Origin: Hermatobates lingyangjiaoensis
Taxonomy: Eukaryota; Arthropoda; Insecta; Hemiptera; Hermatobatidae
DNA: 64,000 nucleotides
Direction: 5' to 3'
Assembly: GCA_026182355.1 (NCBI GenBank)
Contig: JAPFBL010001929.1
Location: 2,224,001-2,288,000 of the forward strand
Part shown: positions 32,340-43,010 of the stretch, piece after piece
Numbering within the stretch: position 1 is the first letter of the stretch
Layout of the letters: each line of letters begins with the position of its first letter
Notes under the pieces: model-generated
Told to the model about the DNA's origin: nothing
The model's input: only the letters and a program-made list of their open reading frames with translations
The model's database searches: none
Program-made: the position numbers and the translations under genes

Positions 32340-32800
32340 GTTACATAAGTTGACAGCGTGACTGTAGTGGGGTGGTTATTTTTTCAAAGCTATTGATATT
32401 GCTTTTAAACTATCAGAAACACTAGACGACGCGTGGCATGACAGCCTTTATACACAATAAGGCAGCTTTCGATACGGAAAGACAGCGGATTGAAAGTACA
32501 GTGGAAGCTGGCTAAAGTACAGTTGACAAGGCAGCAGGTATGGTTTTCAATCACAGTTATTATTAGCCCTCCTGATTGGCCTGGTGATTAGTGGCCAGTT
32601 TGGCTCGACAAGCCAATGTCCTTTAATTAGCCAATCGGAGATTACAATCAAGCTAGCCAACACAACACAAGCCTCCGCTCTGCTCCATGCATTCTTGACG
32701 CCCAGGTCTACACTTGATCACATGTATTCAATTGCTAACAATCTGCCACTGTCTCACTCTCAACTCATTCTTATACCGAAATCAATCATAAATTTCACCG
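32340..32800. promoter_or_regulatory. Candidate conserved non-coding island with CCAAT and homeodomain words
   Basis: Less AT-rich and without repeat matches. ATTGG at 32576-32580, CCAAT at 32614-32618 and 32632-32636, and TTAATTAG at 32624-32631 lie within 61 bp. A plus frame (32584-32820) covers part of it without a domain. The regulatory reading is inference. Confidence 0.3.
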
Positions 32801-32824
32801 TTGTGCCTTTAAATTTTTAAAGTA

Positions 32825-33230
32825 TATATATTAAACAGGAAAACGATCCAAAAGGACAACAAACGTTTCACGATGAATCACAAACACAGAACTAAGGAAC
32901 AAACAGACTTACTGTCTCTAATTTTCGGTTAAACCGTCATCAGGAGAGTTGAGATAGGGACACTAAGCGCACTTGTGAAGCGACGGTTGGAGACAGTCTC
33001 GTTTCGTAATATTGATCTCAGTAAGTTTTTTCGTTCTTTTTGAGTTGTTTTTTTAGTTATTTATCTGTCCGGTTTGGACCGTTTCGTTTTTCATATATAT
33101 ATATATATATATATATATCAATGATCAAACCACAATAAGAAAATGGGAAAACAAGACTAAGATCTTTCAACCGTAACAAGCGGTCTTTGTCAGAGTCAAA
33201 AACCCAACTGACTCTGTTTATGTGAAATCT

Positions 33231-33271
<41 letters not shown>
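32825..33271. repeat. pLTR-B, (TA)n, pLTR-C, (TA)n
   Basis: Minus pLTR-B at 32825-32990 with core CTGATGACGGTTTAACCGAAAA (32922-32943), the outer 'ccggtttggaccgttt' end inverted at 33000-33090, (TA)n 33092-33118, a minus pLTR-C 33119-33225 and (TA)n 33236-33271. The pLTR-C centre is cut and its distal end 'tttatgtgaaatctttat' is inverted at 33216-33233. Confidence 0.7.
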
Positions 33272-33272
<1 letters not shown>

Positions 33273-33360
33273 AAGTTTAAACCACATGGAAAAAGGAAAA
33301 CAGTAGAAATAAATGCTCTGAAGCTCTTCACTTTATGTCTTCAGAGAACAAAGTAAAAAC
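33272..33360 (-). repeat. pLTR family I fragment
   Basis: 'aagtttaaaccacatggaaaa' and 'aaataaatgctctgaagc' match 18365-18420 and 36297-36350. Minus core: CTGAAGACATAAAGTGAAGAG. Confidence 0.6.
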
Positions 33361-33679
33361 AAAGAAGATAACATGAAAGTTGTGCAGAAAGAAGAAACAA
33401 AACAGCTAGAAAATTCAAGTGACAATCTAGCTTGACATGAAAGAAACACTCAATAAAAAGTAAATTGGACTTAATGGAAGCCAAACAGTTAAAAGTAAAT
33501 GATATTAAAAGAAATATAGACAAAATAATACAAGCATGCATTGGCATTTTATGATGACGGTGAGAGTTGATATAATAAGTCAGTTTTTCTGTGCCTGTTT
33601 TTTCTGTGTTCTATCTAAGTAATATGATTTGTTCTTCTTGGTTTGTTGTTCTGTGTAAAATGATTTTAGCGTTCATTTT

Positions 33680-33792
33680 TTTACTTTACTATAAGTAAAG
33701 TATAGTGATCGTGAAAAAATTCGATCTCGAGATTTTGACGGAATTACATGTTTTGAGGTCCCAGAAGTCGTTTTATGACGTTTTTACGATGA

Positions 33793-33853
<61 letters not shown>

Positions 33854-34375
33854 GCATTGCTTGTTACCACGCTACGGTCCAGAATCTTTGATGGATCAAG
33901 TTGATATTTTACACAAAAAAAGGCCTCATAAAGACAAAGATCCCTATTGTTTGGGAAGAATTATGCATGATGGGAAAGTCACTTTTTTTGCCAAAAACCG
34001 TTTTTTTTAAAACATTTATTTCTTCTAAACTGATAACTCTAGAGTTTTGAAATTTTCACATTATCTTTGAGGTTACAAATGGAACAAACGAAAAATATAT
34101 TCAGAATTTTTGTTTATGTATTTACATAGTTTCAAATCCAATGATGTCTCTATTACATTCAAAAGAGCAGAGTACGAAGTTCTTTTAGTGTGAAAACACC
34201 TCATTGAAAACATGAAATTTTCAAAATGGCATTCTACAAAGCTTTATACTGATGTTTAAAAACGATATGTTTTAACATATTAACGGGTTGGAAATTTGAA
34301 GCTCCCGTCTAATTTTTCCCAATTTTTTATTCTCAGAATTGAATACCTCACGCTATGAAAAAAAAAAAAAAATTC
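33680..34375. repeat. Unclassified dispersed-type repeat with (GT)n and A-rich end
   Basis: 33690-33795 ('tcgatctcgagattttgacgg', 'gaagtcgttttatgacg') leads to (GT)n 33796-33851, then a long T- and A-run-rich tail ending in A(15) near 34355-34370. The organisation looks like a non-autonomous retroelement or Helitron-type repeat, but only one copy is in the window. Confidence 0.3.
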
Positions 34376-35190
34376 AAATAAAATCAAAACATCACCTTTG
34401 AAATTTAATTTACACCTGAAAAAATAACTGGCAATTTAGAAAGATTTTGTCAGTTAGGCAGGAAAACCTTAAGGGTAAGTCAGCAATTCCAAGCATTCTA
34501 TATATGTATTCCACAATCAATAGGTTATCAAGTTTTAAATAAATTTATGTATTATATCATATATAGATATGGATGTATGCTTCTTTGATTATAATGATAA
34601 ATAAAGTCATGTGTTAACATAGACAATTTGAGGTATTATACATATTTTATAAATACAATCATTCTCCTTAATTAGATCTATAATAAATAAATTATATCTT
34701 TTGCAAACAAAAACAAGGCAAAAAATTACTATGCGTTGTTACTTTTGTAAAAAAATATTTCAAGGTAGTTTTCTGGGAAGTATTTATGATTTTGAATAAT
34801 AAGAGTACCAGGTGGATAGCTACAAATGGTGTAAGGGAAGCCTCGCAGAACGAATGAGGTGTATCAACTTGCAAGTCATAACGGCTAAGCCCTATTTATC
34901 AACTTACTTTACAAGATGTCACCGCATACTGCCGTCCTCAACGCCAGCACTATATCAAGTTGTTTAGGCTGAAAATCCAACACTTCTTATTCCAATTCCA
35001 TTCATATTTATCGTATTAAACATAATTGCATCTTTAAATAGCAATCTCCTTTAAATTTTAACAGATTCTACTACAAACAATTTTTGAAAGACCGCGTAAA
35101 ATCAAAGAATTATAGTTACTTCTACCTTTCATAGTAGTGTCAAATTTAGTGAAATGTATCATACTTTTTTAGATTAAACAAATATATGTA
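34376..35190. other. No gene or repeat recognised
   Basis: AT-rich. 34850-34960 is somewhat GC-richer with no further sign. Confidence 0.45.
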
Positions 35191-35194
35191 TAAC

Positions 35195-35475
35195 AATAAA
35201 TTTAAATTGATTATGATGTGAATAAAATACATTCAAAACATTATCTAATTCTCTTTTTTCAATAATTAGAAACAAATCATCGACAAAGAAATTCATGAAT
35301 TTTACTATTGAGCCGAACGCAGTTTTACAATACTTTAGTAATTCAATCATTACTATGTTAGGAAGAACTGGTGATATTGGAGAGAGCCCATAAGTAATCC
35401 AAACTTTTGTTTATATACATACTCCATTAAATATAAAATATCGGGCTTCACAAATAAGCTTTAGAATGGATAAGA
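35195..35475 (-). pseudogene. PLE reverse transcriptase palm fragment (inverted part)
   Basis: From 35475 down on minus: SLFVKPDILYLMEYVYKQKF, GLLMGS, then after a frame change LSPISPVLPNIVMIELLKYC, KFMNFFVDDLFLIIEK, VLNVFYSHHNQFKF. QKFGLLMGS..SPISPVL and FVDD are RT motifs 4 and 5, the latter with the catalytic Asp pair. It ends at QFKF, exactly where the plus-strand piece at 35495 begins (LKFTCE). One frameshift shows decay. Confidence 0.85.
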
Positions 35476-35494
35476 ATTATCTTTTGTGATGGCA

Positions 35495-35996
35495 ATGTAG
35501 GGTTCAATGTGGACTTAAATTTACATGTGAGATAGAAAAAGATGGCATTCTCCCATTCCTCGATATAAAAGTTATAAGGGGAGAAAATGGTAATATTTTA
35601 ACCGATTGGTCACGAAACCTATCAGTGCTGGAAGAATACTGAATTATTATTCTTCCCATCCTATGAAGCAGAAAATAACACTGCGTTAAGAATATGGTGA
35701 AAAAAGTCATAGGACTAAGTTCATCATGCTACTTACATACAAATAGGAAAAGGGTAAAAGAGTTACTACAGAAAAATAATTATCCAGGAAATTTGATTAA
35801 ACGTTTTTGGTCAAAATATTTAAGGCAACAACAAGAGCCAGAATATGGTACAAATATTGACTTAGAAAGTCAAGATAAAAAGTTTTTTAAATTTCCATAT
35901 GTTGAAGAATTATCAAAAACAATTAAAAAAAGTAGTCCCGCAGGAAGGCAAGGCGGCGACTTGCCTTCCTACGGGACTCTTCGCTCTTCACACCTC
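35495..35996 (+). pseudogene. PLE RT C-terminal region (forward part), endonuclease missing
   Basis: Plus: VQCGLKFTCEIEKDGILPFL, DIKVIRGENGNILTDW, then with frame changes INYYSSHPMKQKI-like sequence, NMVKKVIGLSS, RVKELLQKNNYPGNLIKRFW and KFPYVEELSKTIKK. This is the PLE series 'FT.E..G.LPFLD', 'SHHP..QK', 'LL..N.YP..LI', 'LPYV..LS'. Right after KTIKK, where linker and EN should follow, the sequence becomes the GC-rich hairpin and pLTR-A. Together with 35195-35475 it looks like one element with a 5' inversion. Confidence 0.85.
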
Positions 35997-36060
35997 CTGA
36001 TAACGACGATGGTCGAAATATCGATGTGAGTTATGTCTGTGTCTTTATGCGTGTTTAATT
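35932..36060 (+). repeat. pLTR-A with a GC-rich 5' hairpin
   Basis: 'agtcccgcaggaaggcaag' (35932-35952) pairs with 'cttgccttcctacgggact' (35960-35978). The core is CTGATAA-C-GAC-GATG-GTC-GAAA (35997-36018). The same GC-rich lead is at 20115 and 63535-63570. Confidence 0.7.
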
Positions 36061-36067
36061 CGTTTTG

Positions 36068-36069
<2 letters not shown>

Positions 36070-36128
<59 letters not shown>
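36070..36128. repeat. (TA)n tract
   Basis: About 59 bp of TA joining the end of pLTR-A and the truncation point of a PLE stub. Confidence 0.95.
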
Positions 36129-36129
<1 letters not shown>

Positions 36130-36131
<2 letters not shown>

Positions 36132-36292
36132 GTGAGATTAAATTTTCTGCCCACTTTTGTCTTAATTAGTTTTTTGGATTTCTTTTCCAAATCTCTAAGT
36201 CTTACTTTAATTTCTTTGGGAACTAGGTGTAATAACTCACCATATGTTTTGTTGTCCATTTTTTTATTTTTACCGACGTTATATATATGCAT
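36130..36292 (-). pseudogene. PLE ORF N-terminal stub, single copy
   Basis: Minus: NVGKNKKMDNKTYGELLHLV, PKEIKVRLRDLEKKSKKLIK, VGRKFNLTC, then (TA)n. Same motifs and truncation region as 8898-9060. The upstream leader and partner arm are absent. Confidence 0.65.
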
Positions 36293-36296
36293 ATGA

Positions 36297-36412
36297 AGTC
36301 CAAACTAACCACATGAAAAAAGAAAAACAAAAGAAATTAATGCTCCGAGGCGTTTTACTTTTTTTCATTGTGGTTTGGACTTCATTGATCGCATTACGTG
36401 AATATAAGTAAC
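36297..36412. repeat. pLTR family I, short inverted pair
   Basis: Minus end 'agtccaaactaaccacatg' (36296) and plus end 'cattgtggtttggacttcattg' (36366) are inverted copies around a truncated centre. Confidence 0.6.
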
Positions 36413-37035
36413 TCACCAGAAAGTGCAGGGGATAAACAGACTGGAACCTTTCGTTTATACATCGTCAAAGAGGAAATGAATTCCAAAAGAAAAATAAAGA
36501 AGAATATGTTACGTAATTTGAAATTAGCAGCATTGACTCTGTTTACTCCTATTAAATTAGTGCCAGTCTTAATCTGTTTGACAATTCTTTCAATTACAAT
36601 TTTATTCAATTTCAAAATGCCTGGGCTATTGTTGACTAAACTTTATAACAACTCTTTTATGATAGTGCTTTCAACAATGTTTTTTCTTCTTTCAGACTAT
36701 ATAAATACCAATTATTTTGCTTTTCCCATTTGATTATATGATTTTTGTTTCGAATGTGTACTTAAAGAAACACTATTGTGATCCTCTCTTCTAACAGAGT
36801 ATTGATGTTGCTTTATCGTGGTGACAAGACCTTTGCCTGTATGTCCAATGTAAGCCAATCCACAATCACTGCATCGATTCTGCATACGCAGCAATTTATT
36901 TTGGCATCTACTACAGTTATAGAACAGCCTATTCAACAAATTATCACCCCTACTGAATACAACTAAGACATCTAACATTTTAATAAAGGATGGTATGCCC
37001 TTTAAGAAAGGGCCTACCTACCTATTGACACTTAT
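36394..37035 (-). pseudogene. PLE GIY-YIG endonuclease fragment followed by pLTR-H
   Basis: From about 37035 on minus: FLKGIPSFIKMLDVLVVFSR, GDNLLNRLF, CSDCGLAYIGHTGKGLV, IKQHQYSVRREDHNSVS, STHSKQKSYNQMG, then after a frame change LKLNKIVIERIVKQIK. AYIGHTGKGL is the YIG strand and IKQH the following helix, although the usual catalytic Arg of TR.KQH reads TIKQH here. The 3' end passes through the pLTR-H core TTGACGA-T-GT..AC-GAAAGG (36449-36467), which is read by the frame without a stop. Confidence 0.8.
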
Positions 37036-37039
37036 TCAA

Positions 37040-37795
37040 ACGTTTTGCAAAATAAGAATCCAGGGGACTCAAACTTGTAAATTGTAACAATATTTAATTA
37101 TTTTTTTTAATGATTACTATATTTTACTTATGGTAAAGTGTAAAGTTTTTTTGTTTTTTTATAGAACAACATGTTCTACCAGAAGCCATTACACTATAAC
37201 CACCAGAAGCATTGTACACTATAATCCTTATTGAGTAATGATAATAATAATACAATCATGATATAATATAAAGTAATAATATATAAAAGAATAATAATAT
37301 AGAGTTGTAATACTACAAAACAATAATAATATCACGATGATATTAAGAAATGTTACTACAAAATTATAATAATATCACGATAATTTACGGTATTGTAAAC
37401 ATCATATAGAACACATTTAAAGAACAACATACTGTTGAGATAGAATATTAAGCAGTAGTATGATTTATAGAAGGTACTGTTTCTTAGGTTGGTATAATAC
37501 TTTTATATTTGGGTTAATGATACCAAAAGTTAAAAATACGATTTTAATTATGGTATGAATATTTATATAATATTTGGAAATTCTCTCGAAATCTAGTTTC
37601 ATTAGGTACTGTTTCTGTAGTAAAATAGTGCATCTAATGATAACACACAATAATAAGTCTTGACTTTGGAGTTCAAGTAGAAACTTTGACTCGCGAGTTG
37701 GATATGTTTGTTTTGATGTCTACAAAAGAAGAAGAATCTTACAAAAGCAAAAAGTAGGTTTAGGTTAGGTTTCAGTAGCAGTCCTGTAAGGGAAC
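37040..37795. other. No gene or repeat recognised
   Basis: AT-rich, with short imperfect repetitions of 'ataataatatcacgata' around 37300-37385. Confidence 0.45.
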
Positions 37796-37799
37796 ACGC

Positions 37800-38058
37800 A
37801 TAGGATGAAAATTGGCTCTTTGTGATATCACACAGTCAACATTCTACATTGGGACTCTTAAATTTTGCCTAACTTAAGTGTATTGACTTGGGATCTTTAA
37901 CGAGAACCTGCCATTATACAGGTTCGGGACTGATGGTTTAACGTCCTCTCCCAGATTTATTCAAGTCCCAACTGAATAAATGGAGGGCTAGAGTGGGTAT
38001 TGAACTCCGGCTCTATCATTCCAGAGGCGAGAACATTGCCACTGGGCTAATCTACTCC
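37800..38058 (-). repeat. tRNA-derived SINE
   Basis: Minus orientation: tail 'attttgcctaacttaagtg', body 'gatctttaacgagaacctg', head 'ccagaggcgagaacattgcc'. The B box is diverged ('gggtattgaactcc'). Confidence 0.75.
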
Positions 38059-38514
38059 TTGAGTGGGAAGTAAAATTACTGTAGATTTTCAGAACGATTA
38101 ATCTCTGTAGAAGCATGTGCTACAGTATAGCTATTAATCAATGATAAATGTGATGCATGAAACGATCAAATATAGAGCAGCCCTTGGATTGACGCCAAGC
38201 GATGAGTCTTCAGAATCGACATGTTTAGCTCTACACATACATGAGTCGCAGCTCTAAGTCGCAGTTGAAAACATCAAGACCAACCAGGAGTCATACTGCA
38301 TTGACAGCAACCAAAATACCTGCACGAGTTTAGCCTGACTGGAATACAAAGCCCCCAGGAAAACCAAGCCGTCACACAAACCATCTAGCTAAGAACTACT
38401 ACACTTCAATTACCTTTAATGATATTATTGTTTATAAAAACAATAAATTCACTTTATTATTATAATCTGAAATATTTTGCATACTTAAAAATAATACAGT
38501 ATTTAGTTAGATTT

Positions 38515-38690
38515 CGCGAAAAAATCCATGGGACTGACAGCTTAACTTCCTCTCCGAGAGACGAAGGGCTCATATTTTTTTTTCACCACCCATGTGAAAA
38601 AAAATCAGTAACTAGAATGAGCTTGAACCTGGGATATATCAATCTAGAGATAAAACACGCAAAGCATTGAGTTACCCTGACTCTCTCTAA
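38515..38690 (-). repeat. tRNA-derived SINE, partial and diverged
   Basis: 'gggactgacagcttaacttc', 'ctctccgagagacgaagg' and the head 'gcattgagttaccctgac' match the SINE. The 3' tail is missing. Confidence 0.6.
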
Positions 38691-38699
38691 AATAAGTAG

Positions 38700-39990
38700 T
38701 GTAAACAGATATTTATAACAAAACCAAACAATGTTTTCCTCGTTTCCTAATAGAGAGCTGTTAGAAACATACAGGTCAGGATATGCACTTTGTTGGCTCA
38801 TTATTTATAAAAAAATCTGGGCATTTTGATTTCAGTCGAACAGTCGAATCAATTTAAGTGTTTAGTACACAACACAACTAATGTTGCTGGAATTTTGAGG
38901 ATTGTCGAAAATTTATATTTTCATTATTAAGGCTATAAGAAGATATATAATTTATTATTAGTAACTAACAAACATAGAAAACATTATATTAATTAATTAT
39001 ACCTTACACTAAGTGAAGGAGTTAAAAACGGTAGTCAACCTTAATGAAAATATACATTTTCAAAACATCGGAAGACAAAGTTGAGCTTTTAACTAGAGAA
39101 CCTTCAAAGAGTCCTCAAAGTTAGTTGTGTAGTGGATTAAACTTTTACTAGTCCATAATGGAAGATGAACGTATTGAGTATTTATAATCTATACTGTAGA
39201 TTATAGAAACCTTTGGTTTCATGACTTGAACGCCGTCTTTGTTTTACTTGACCTATTAAAAACCCTAAACCTTCCCTCTCCAACGCTTTTCATACCTATC
39301 AGCCTCTCTCTTCTAATAGTACTGGGCACTATTAAGACCGCGTCTGTCCACTAAACAGCACCTAATACAATGTCTTGCATATACTCTTCAAACATACAAA
39401 ATATTGTATTTGCTTCAATAACATCAAAGCTTCTGTCAGATAACGCAGTGCCATGCTTATGCTATACATAGTGTAGTTTTCTTATTTCATTTAATGGCTG
39501 CTCTAATATCAAAACTTCAATATAACTAATTTCTGAAGACAGTCGTTTTACTTTAGGTGACTCTGAGGAGATCCTCGTATGGCTACTTGGAGCCACCAAC
39601 CTTTTTTAACCAAAACAGCTAGACTTTCTATCCCCAAAAATTAAAAAAAATTTTTTAAATATTTTCTTAATTTCATCCTTTTTCTTATTTCTCTTTCTTT
39701 ACTTTTGATTAATTTCAACTTACTTATTCAATCATAATGTTCAATAAAGCTACGTCTCTCTCACTACTGTGGCACGCCTAGCGCTTTTATTCAATAAGTC
39801 ACTCGGCTTTCATATGTCTGACTCAATACATCTCTCCCTTTTCCTTTACGTCTCTGTATCCTTTCCTAACAGAGAACAACTAATGCTGAACATGCATATT
39901 GTAGAAATTGATCAGTTCTGGTTTTTTCATCTGTAATTTTTAGTTTGTCTATATAAATTTCAAGAAAAAAAACACTAATGCAACTCAGTT
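38700..39990. other. No gene or repeat recognised
   Basis: AT-rich. No frame carries a motif. Confidence 0.5.
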
Positions 39991-40034
39991 CTGCATTTCG
40001 ACCGTTGTCGTCATCAGGAGAAGAAAAGCCAAGA
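39985..40034 (-). repeat. pLTR-A-like piece with hammerhead-like core
   Basis: Minus: CTGATGA, unpaired C, GAC, loop AACG, GTC, GAAA (39996-40017), then TGCAGAACTGAG. Three-pair stem with a tetraloop. Confidence 0.55.
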
Positions 40035-40455
40035 TCAGGTAGTGAGCAGGGATCCTTCATTATATTAATTCTTGTTTAACTGTTCAACTGTTTGATCATA
40101 CCGCTCGGATATTCATAGATTATTCGCTGATGATTTTAATTATCAGGCACTTAAGGTCTTGTTCTTTATAATTAAATATATTTGTATATATAATTAATTA
40201 TAATTAAACTAAAAAAATTTAGTGTCATAACTAAACTCCAAACTAGTAAATTTCAGTGTAATTCACGTGAGAAGTGAATAATTCTGAGCACGTCGTCCCT
40301 CGGAGAGGAAGTAATCCAGGTGCAAGTAGTGAGCAGAGATCTTTGATTACATTAATTCTTGTTTAACTTTCATCTGTTTGATGATACCGATGGGATATTC
40401 ATAGATTATTCACTGATGATTTTAATTATAAGGCCCTTAAAGGCTTGTTCCACTC
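40035..40455 (+). repeat. Diverged direct duplication, offset about 286 bp
   Basis: 40035-40165 and 40321-40455 share 'agtgagcaggatc', 'attaattcttgtttaac', 'atattcatagattattc' and 'ctgatgattttaattat'. A SINE scrap ('agaagtgaataattctgagc', 40270-40315) lies between. Confidence 0.7.
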
Positions 40456-40549
40456 CCAGTAAGTTACTTGTGCAATGTTCCCATGCATTATTATTGGTTT
40501 TGGTAGTAATTGTTTGTTAGAACATATTGTAAATACGTGTTTATTTTTG

Positions 40550-40900
40550 TATAAGCCGCCCGCCCTATAGGACAAGGTTGATATTGCACGCTGTTGAGGT
40601 GAAGAGGCAGCAAGGGCTGCTATTCTCCGCTGTTTATAAGGGCTTGGTTTATAATTAAGGGGGTAGATAATGCAGTGAACAATGACAGCGGAGGGAGAGC
40701 ACGAGACCGAAGGGTGTAGCCTACTGTTGTGCTCTAATTACGTCACACTTGCGTGATGCTTTAAAAATGAACCGCCACGGCGCAGCCTAATGTATTAATT
40801 TCCTGACTGGCTGGCAAATAATTCATGTCACTTACACTGGACACTTCCTCTCCATTTCCCATCATTACATTATTCTGATAGATGTATTCAATTAGAGGGG
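40550..40900. promoter_or_regulatory. GC-rich island with CRE/homeodomain words
   Basis: Starts 'aagccgcccgccctatagg'. It contains TTTATAAGGG (about 40632), 'gtttataattaaggggg' and TAATTACGTCA (40735-40745), then 'tgaaccgccacggcgcagcc'. No reading frame or repeat match. It is the most compositionally distinct non-repeat segment of the window, consistent with an enhancer or promoter, but unproven. Confidence 0.35.
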
Positions 40901-41094
40901 AAAAACACGGGCATTTGAGTAAATGTTCATTGCAGTAACAAATAAGGTTGAAATAAAACTAAACATTCCTTTTAATTTCAATTTTGTGGACTTAAATTTG
41001 TTTTAAGTTCTCTGAAAACCATACCTACTAAACATCTAAACAGTTATCCAAAACTATTCAAAAGGACTATGGAAATTCACAAGGAGAAATGTCA

Positions 41095-41310
41095 CAATCA
41101 GAAATATAGAAATAAGACTAATATCTATTGACTAAGTAAAGGTTCTCGTCAGAGTCACATCTCGGATCAATTCATATCAAATATAGGTATATACGAGTAT
41201 ACAGAAAGACCGCTTGTTACGGTAAAAAGATCTTAGTTTTTTTTTCCCCATTTCACGTTGATTGTTATTTCACATGTGTATGTGAAATCATGTTTTATAT
41301 ATATATATAT
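41095..41310. repeat. Inverted pair of diverged pLTR-C
   Basis: Minus copy 41095-41160, plus copy 41205-41300 ('agaccgcttgttacggtaaaa', 'ttgattgttatttcac'), then a short (TA)n at 41297-41310. Confidence 0.65.
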
Positions 41311-41479
41311 TTTTTTTTTTATCATTTCTTTATTTTTTTTAAAGTTGTTATCAGCTTTTAATTTTATTTTAGTTAAATGTTTTCATTTTTTAATTTTTAT
41401 TTGGCTTTTATCTCTTTATCTTCCCTGACTACCTTTCCTCTGAAAGTTGGCTACACTGTTTGAGTGCTTCAGTTCGAAC

Positions 41480-41720
41480 GCCAAGTCAGTCTTTGGAGCG
41501 ATTCACTTCTTTTCCTGAAGACGAGGACATCGAAATATAGTAGTGAGTTCAGTGGTTTCCTTTCTATGTGTTCTTTTTTAAATTCTAGTTTATATATATA
41601 TATTACTAAATTGAATAAACGGTTCACACGACTATAATACTTTAAATTACACAAAGCACGGGACAGGAAAAAGAATAAAAAATACACTCACTGAATTCTC
41701 AATATTTCGAACTGTTTGTC
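41480..41720. repeat. Two pLTR-A-like pieces facing each other
   Basis: Plus: CTGAAGA-C-GA..TC-GAAATATAG (41514-41541). Minus: CTGATGA-C-AAACAGTTC-GAAATATTG (41700-41732). A short TA tract lies between at 41591-41602. 42235-42290 is a third, related piece. Confidence 0.55.
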
Positions 41721-41879
41721 ATCAGGAGTAGACTAGAAGAGAGGACAAAGTGAGGGAAATCTCCCACACAATAAGTGTGCTTCTTACCCCTTTTTCTGTT
41801 TCGGGGTTTGAATATTTTAAAGTTATATATATACATATATAAATACATATAAATACATACATAAATACATATATCAATG

Positions 41880-42145
41880 TACATAAAGAAACGTAGAGAA
41901 ATTAAAAACACACGCTTACAGTCTCTAATTTTCGGTTGAACCGTCTTTAGGAGAGATAAGAAAGGGAAACCAAGCGCACTGGTATATATATATATATATA
42001 TATATGATCAAACCACAATAAGAAATGGAAAAATAAGACTAAGATCTTTCCACCGTAACAAGCGGTCTTCGTCAGAGTCAAAAACCCAACTGTTGGGTTT
42101 GATAATTGATTGTTATTTCATGTGTTTAAGTGAAATCTTTATATA
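41880..42145. repeat. pLTR-B, (TA)n, inverted pLTR-C
   Basis: Minus pLTR-B 41880-41981 (core 41929-41950), (TA)n 41982-42005, a minus pLTR-C 42006-42092, then the distal part of a plus pLTR-C (42093-42145). Confidence 0.7.
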
Positions 42146-42149
42146 TATT

Positions 42150-42735
42150 TTAAAAGAAATTGTCCCACAAACTAAATAAACTATATTCACTAAAATGAAT
42201 CCACAGAAATGAAACAGAAATTCACTACTATCTTCCTTATGACGAGACAATCGAAATATAGTAGTGAGTTTGCTTCATTTTGGTATGTTGTATTTGTGAA
42301 TATAGTTTATATACATATATATGTATATGCTTGTTTGCCACAATTATGATTTACAGTCATACATTACAATTTATACTCATAGTCTGTAATTTTCAGTTCC
42401 ATCATCATGAGGAGGGACTTGTTTTGGTATAATGAAGCGAACCTTGGTCTTCTGGCCATATCGCACGAGTCATGGGTAACCACAAAACGGGTGACAACTA
42501 TTACTTCTTGGGTGTATTTCTACTCGAAGGGTTTCGGATTTCCTACATCTTCCTGAATCAAACTGAATATTTCCTATTCGACTTTTCCTACGTGACAACC
42601 ATATATTCAACTATTGCATGATTAAATGATCGATTTCTTTAGTCGTCCGCTATTTACTGAATATATTTATTGCACAGGTAATTGATTTGTCTCTGTAATC
42701 TTCAGCCTGCTGTTCTTCTCTCTTGCTTTATAATT
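42150..42735. other. No gene; decayed pLTR scraps
   Basis: Besides the piece at 42235-42290, 42380-42420 reads 'tctgtaattttcagttccatcatcatgagg', a weak pLTR-B-like minus core. The rest is unremarkable. Confidence 0.4.
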
Positions 42736-42739
42736 TTTC

Positions 42740-43010
42740 CTAACATCTTTAAGTCGATCAGAGATTGAATTATATCTTGTGTGCCTTGGTTAGTTCTTTT
42801 ATTAGCAACTTCCAGCGAACTGCTTTATGTTTAAATATTTCTAAACTCTTACTTATTGTCAGTTTGAGCCCTTCATGCCAATGTGTAAGTAAGTCAAGTG
42901 AGTCCTGCAGATTAGTTGGTTCGTGCCCGTATGTTTTTAAGTGATTGGCGAAATTGGAATTAGTTTTATTATCTCTAAAATCAGAATCTCTCTCTTATAG
43001 CCCATTGTTT
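42740..43010 (-). pseudogene. GIY-YIG endonuclease C-terminal fragment, divergent retroelement
   Basis: Minus: RDSDFRDNKTNSNFANHLKT, YGHEPTNLQDSLDLLTHWHE, GLKLTISKSLEIFKHKAV. The 'SNFA.HL...GH', '.LLH..KG.KL' and 'LEI.KH' series is that of GIY-YIG domains carried by retroelements. The upstream YIG strand is not recoverable and the piece runs into stops at about 42785. It differs clearly from the two EN types at 26.4 and 36.8 kb. Confidence 0.6.

Noticed and set aside
33796..33851. Z-DNA regulatory element from the long (GT)n
   Set aside because: Microsatellites of this kind are common here and nothing adjacent supports a role.
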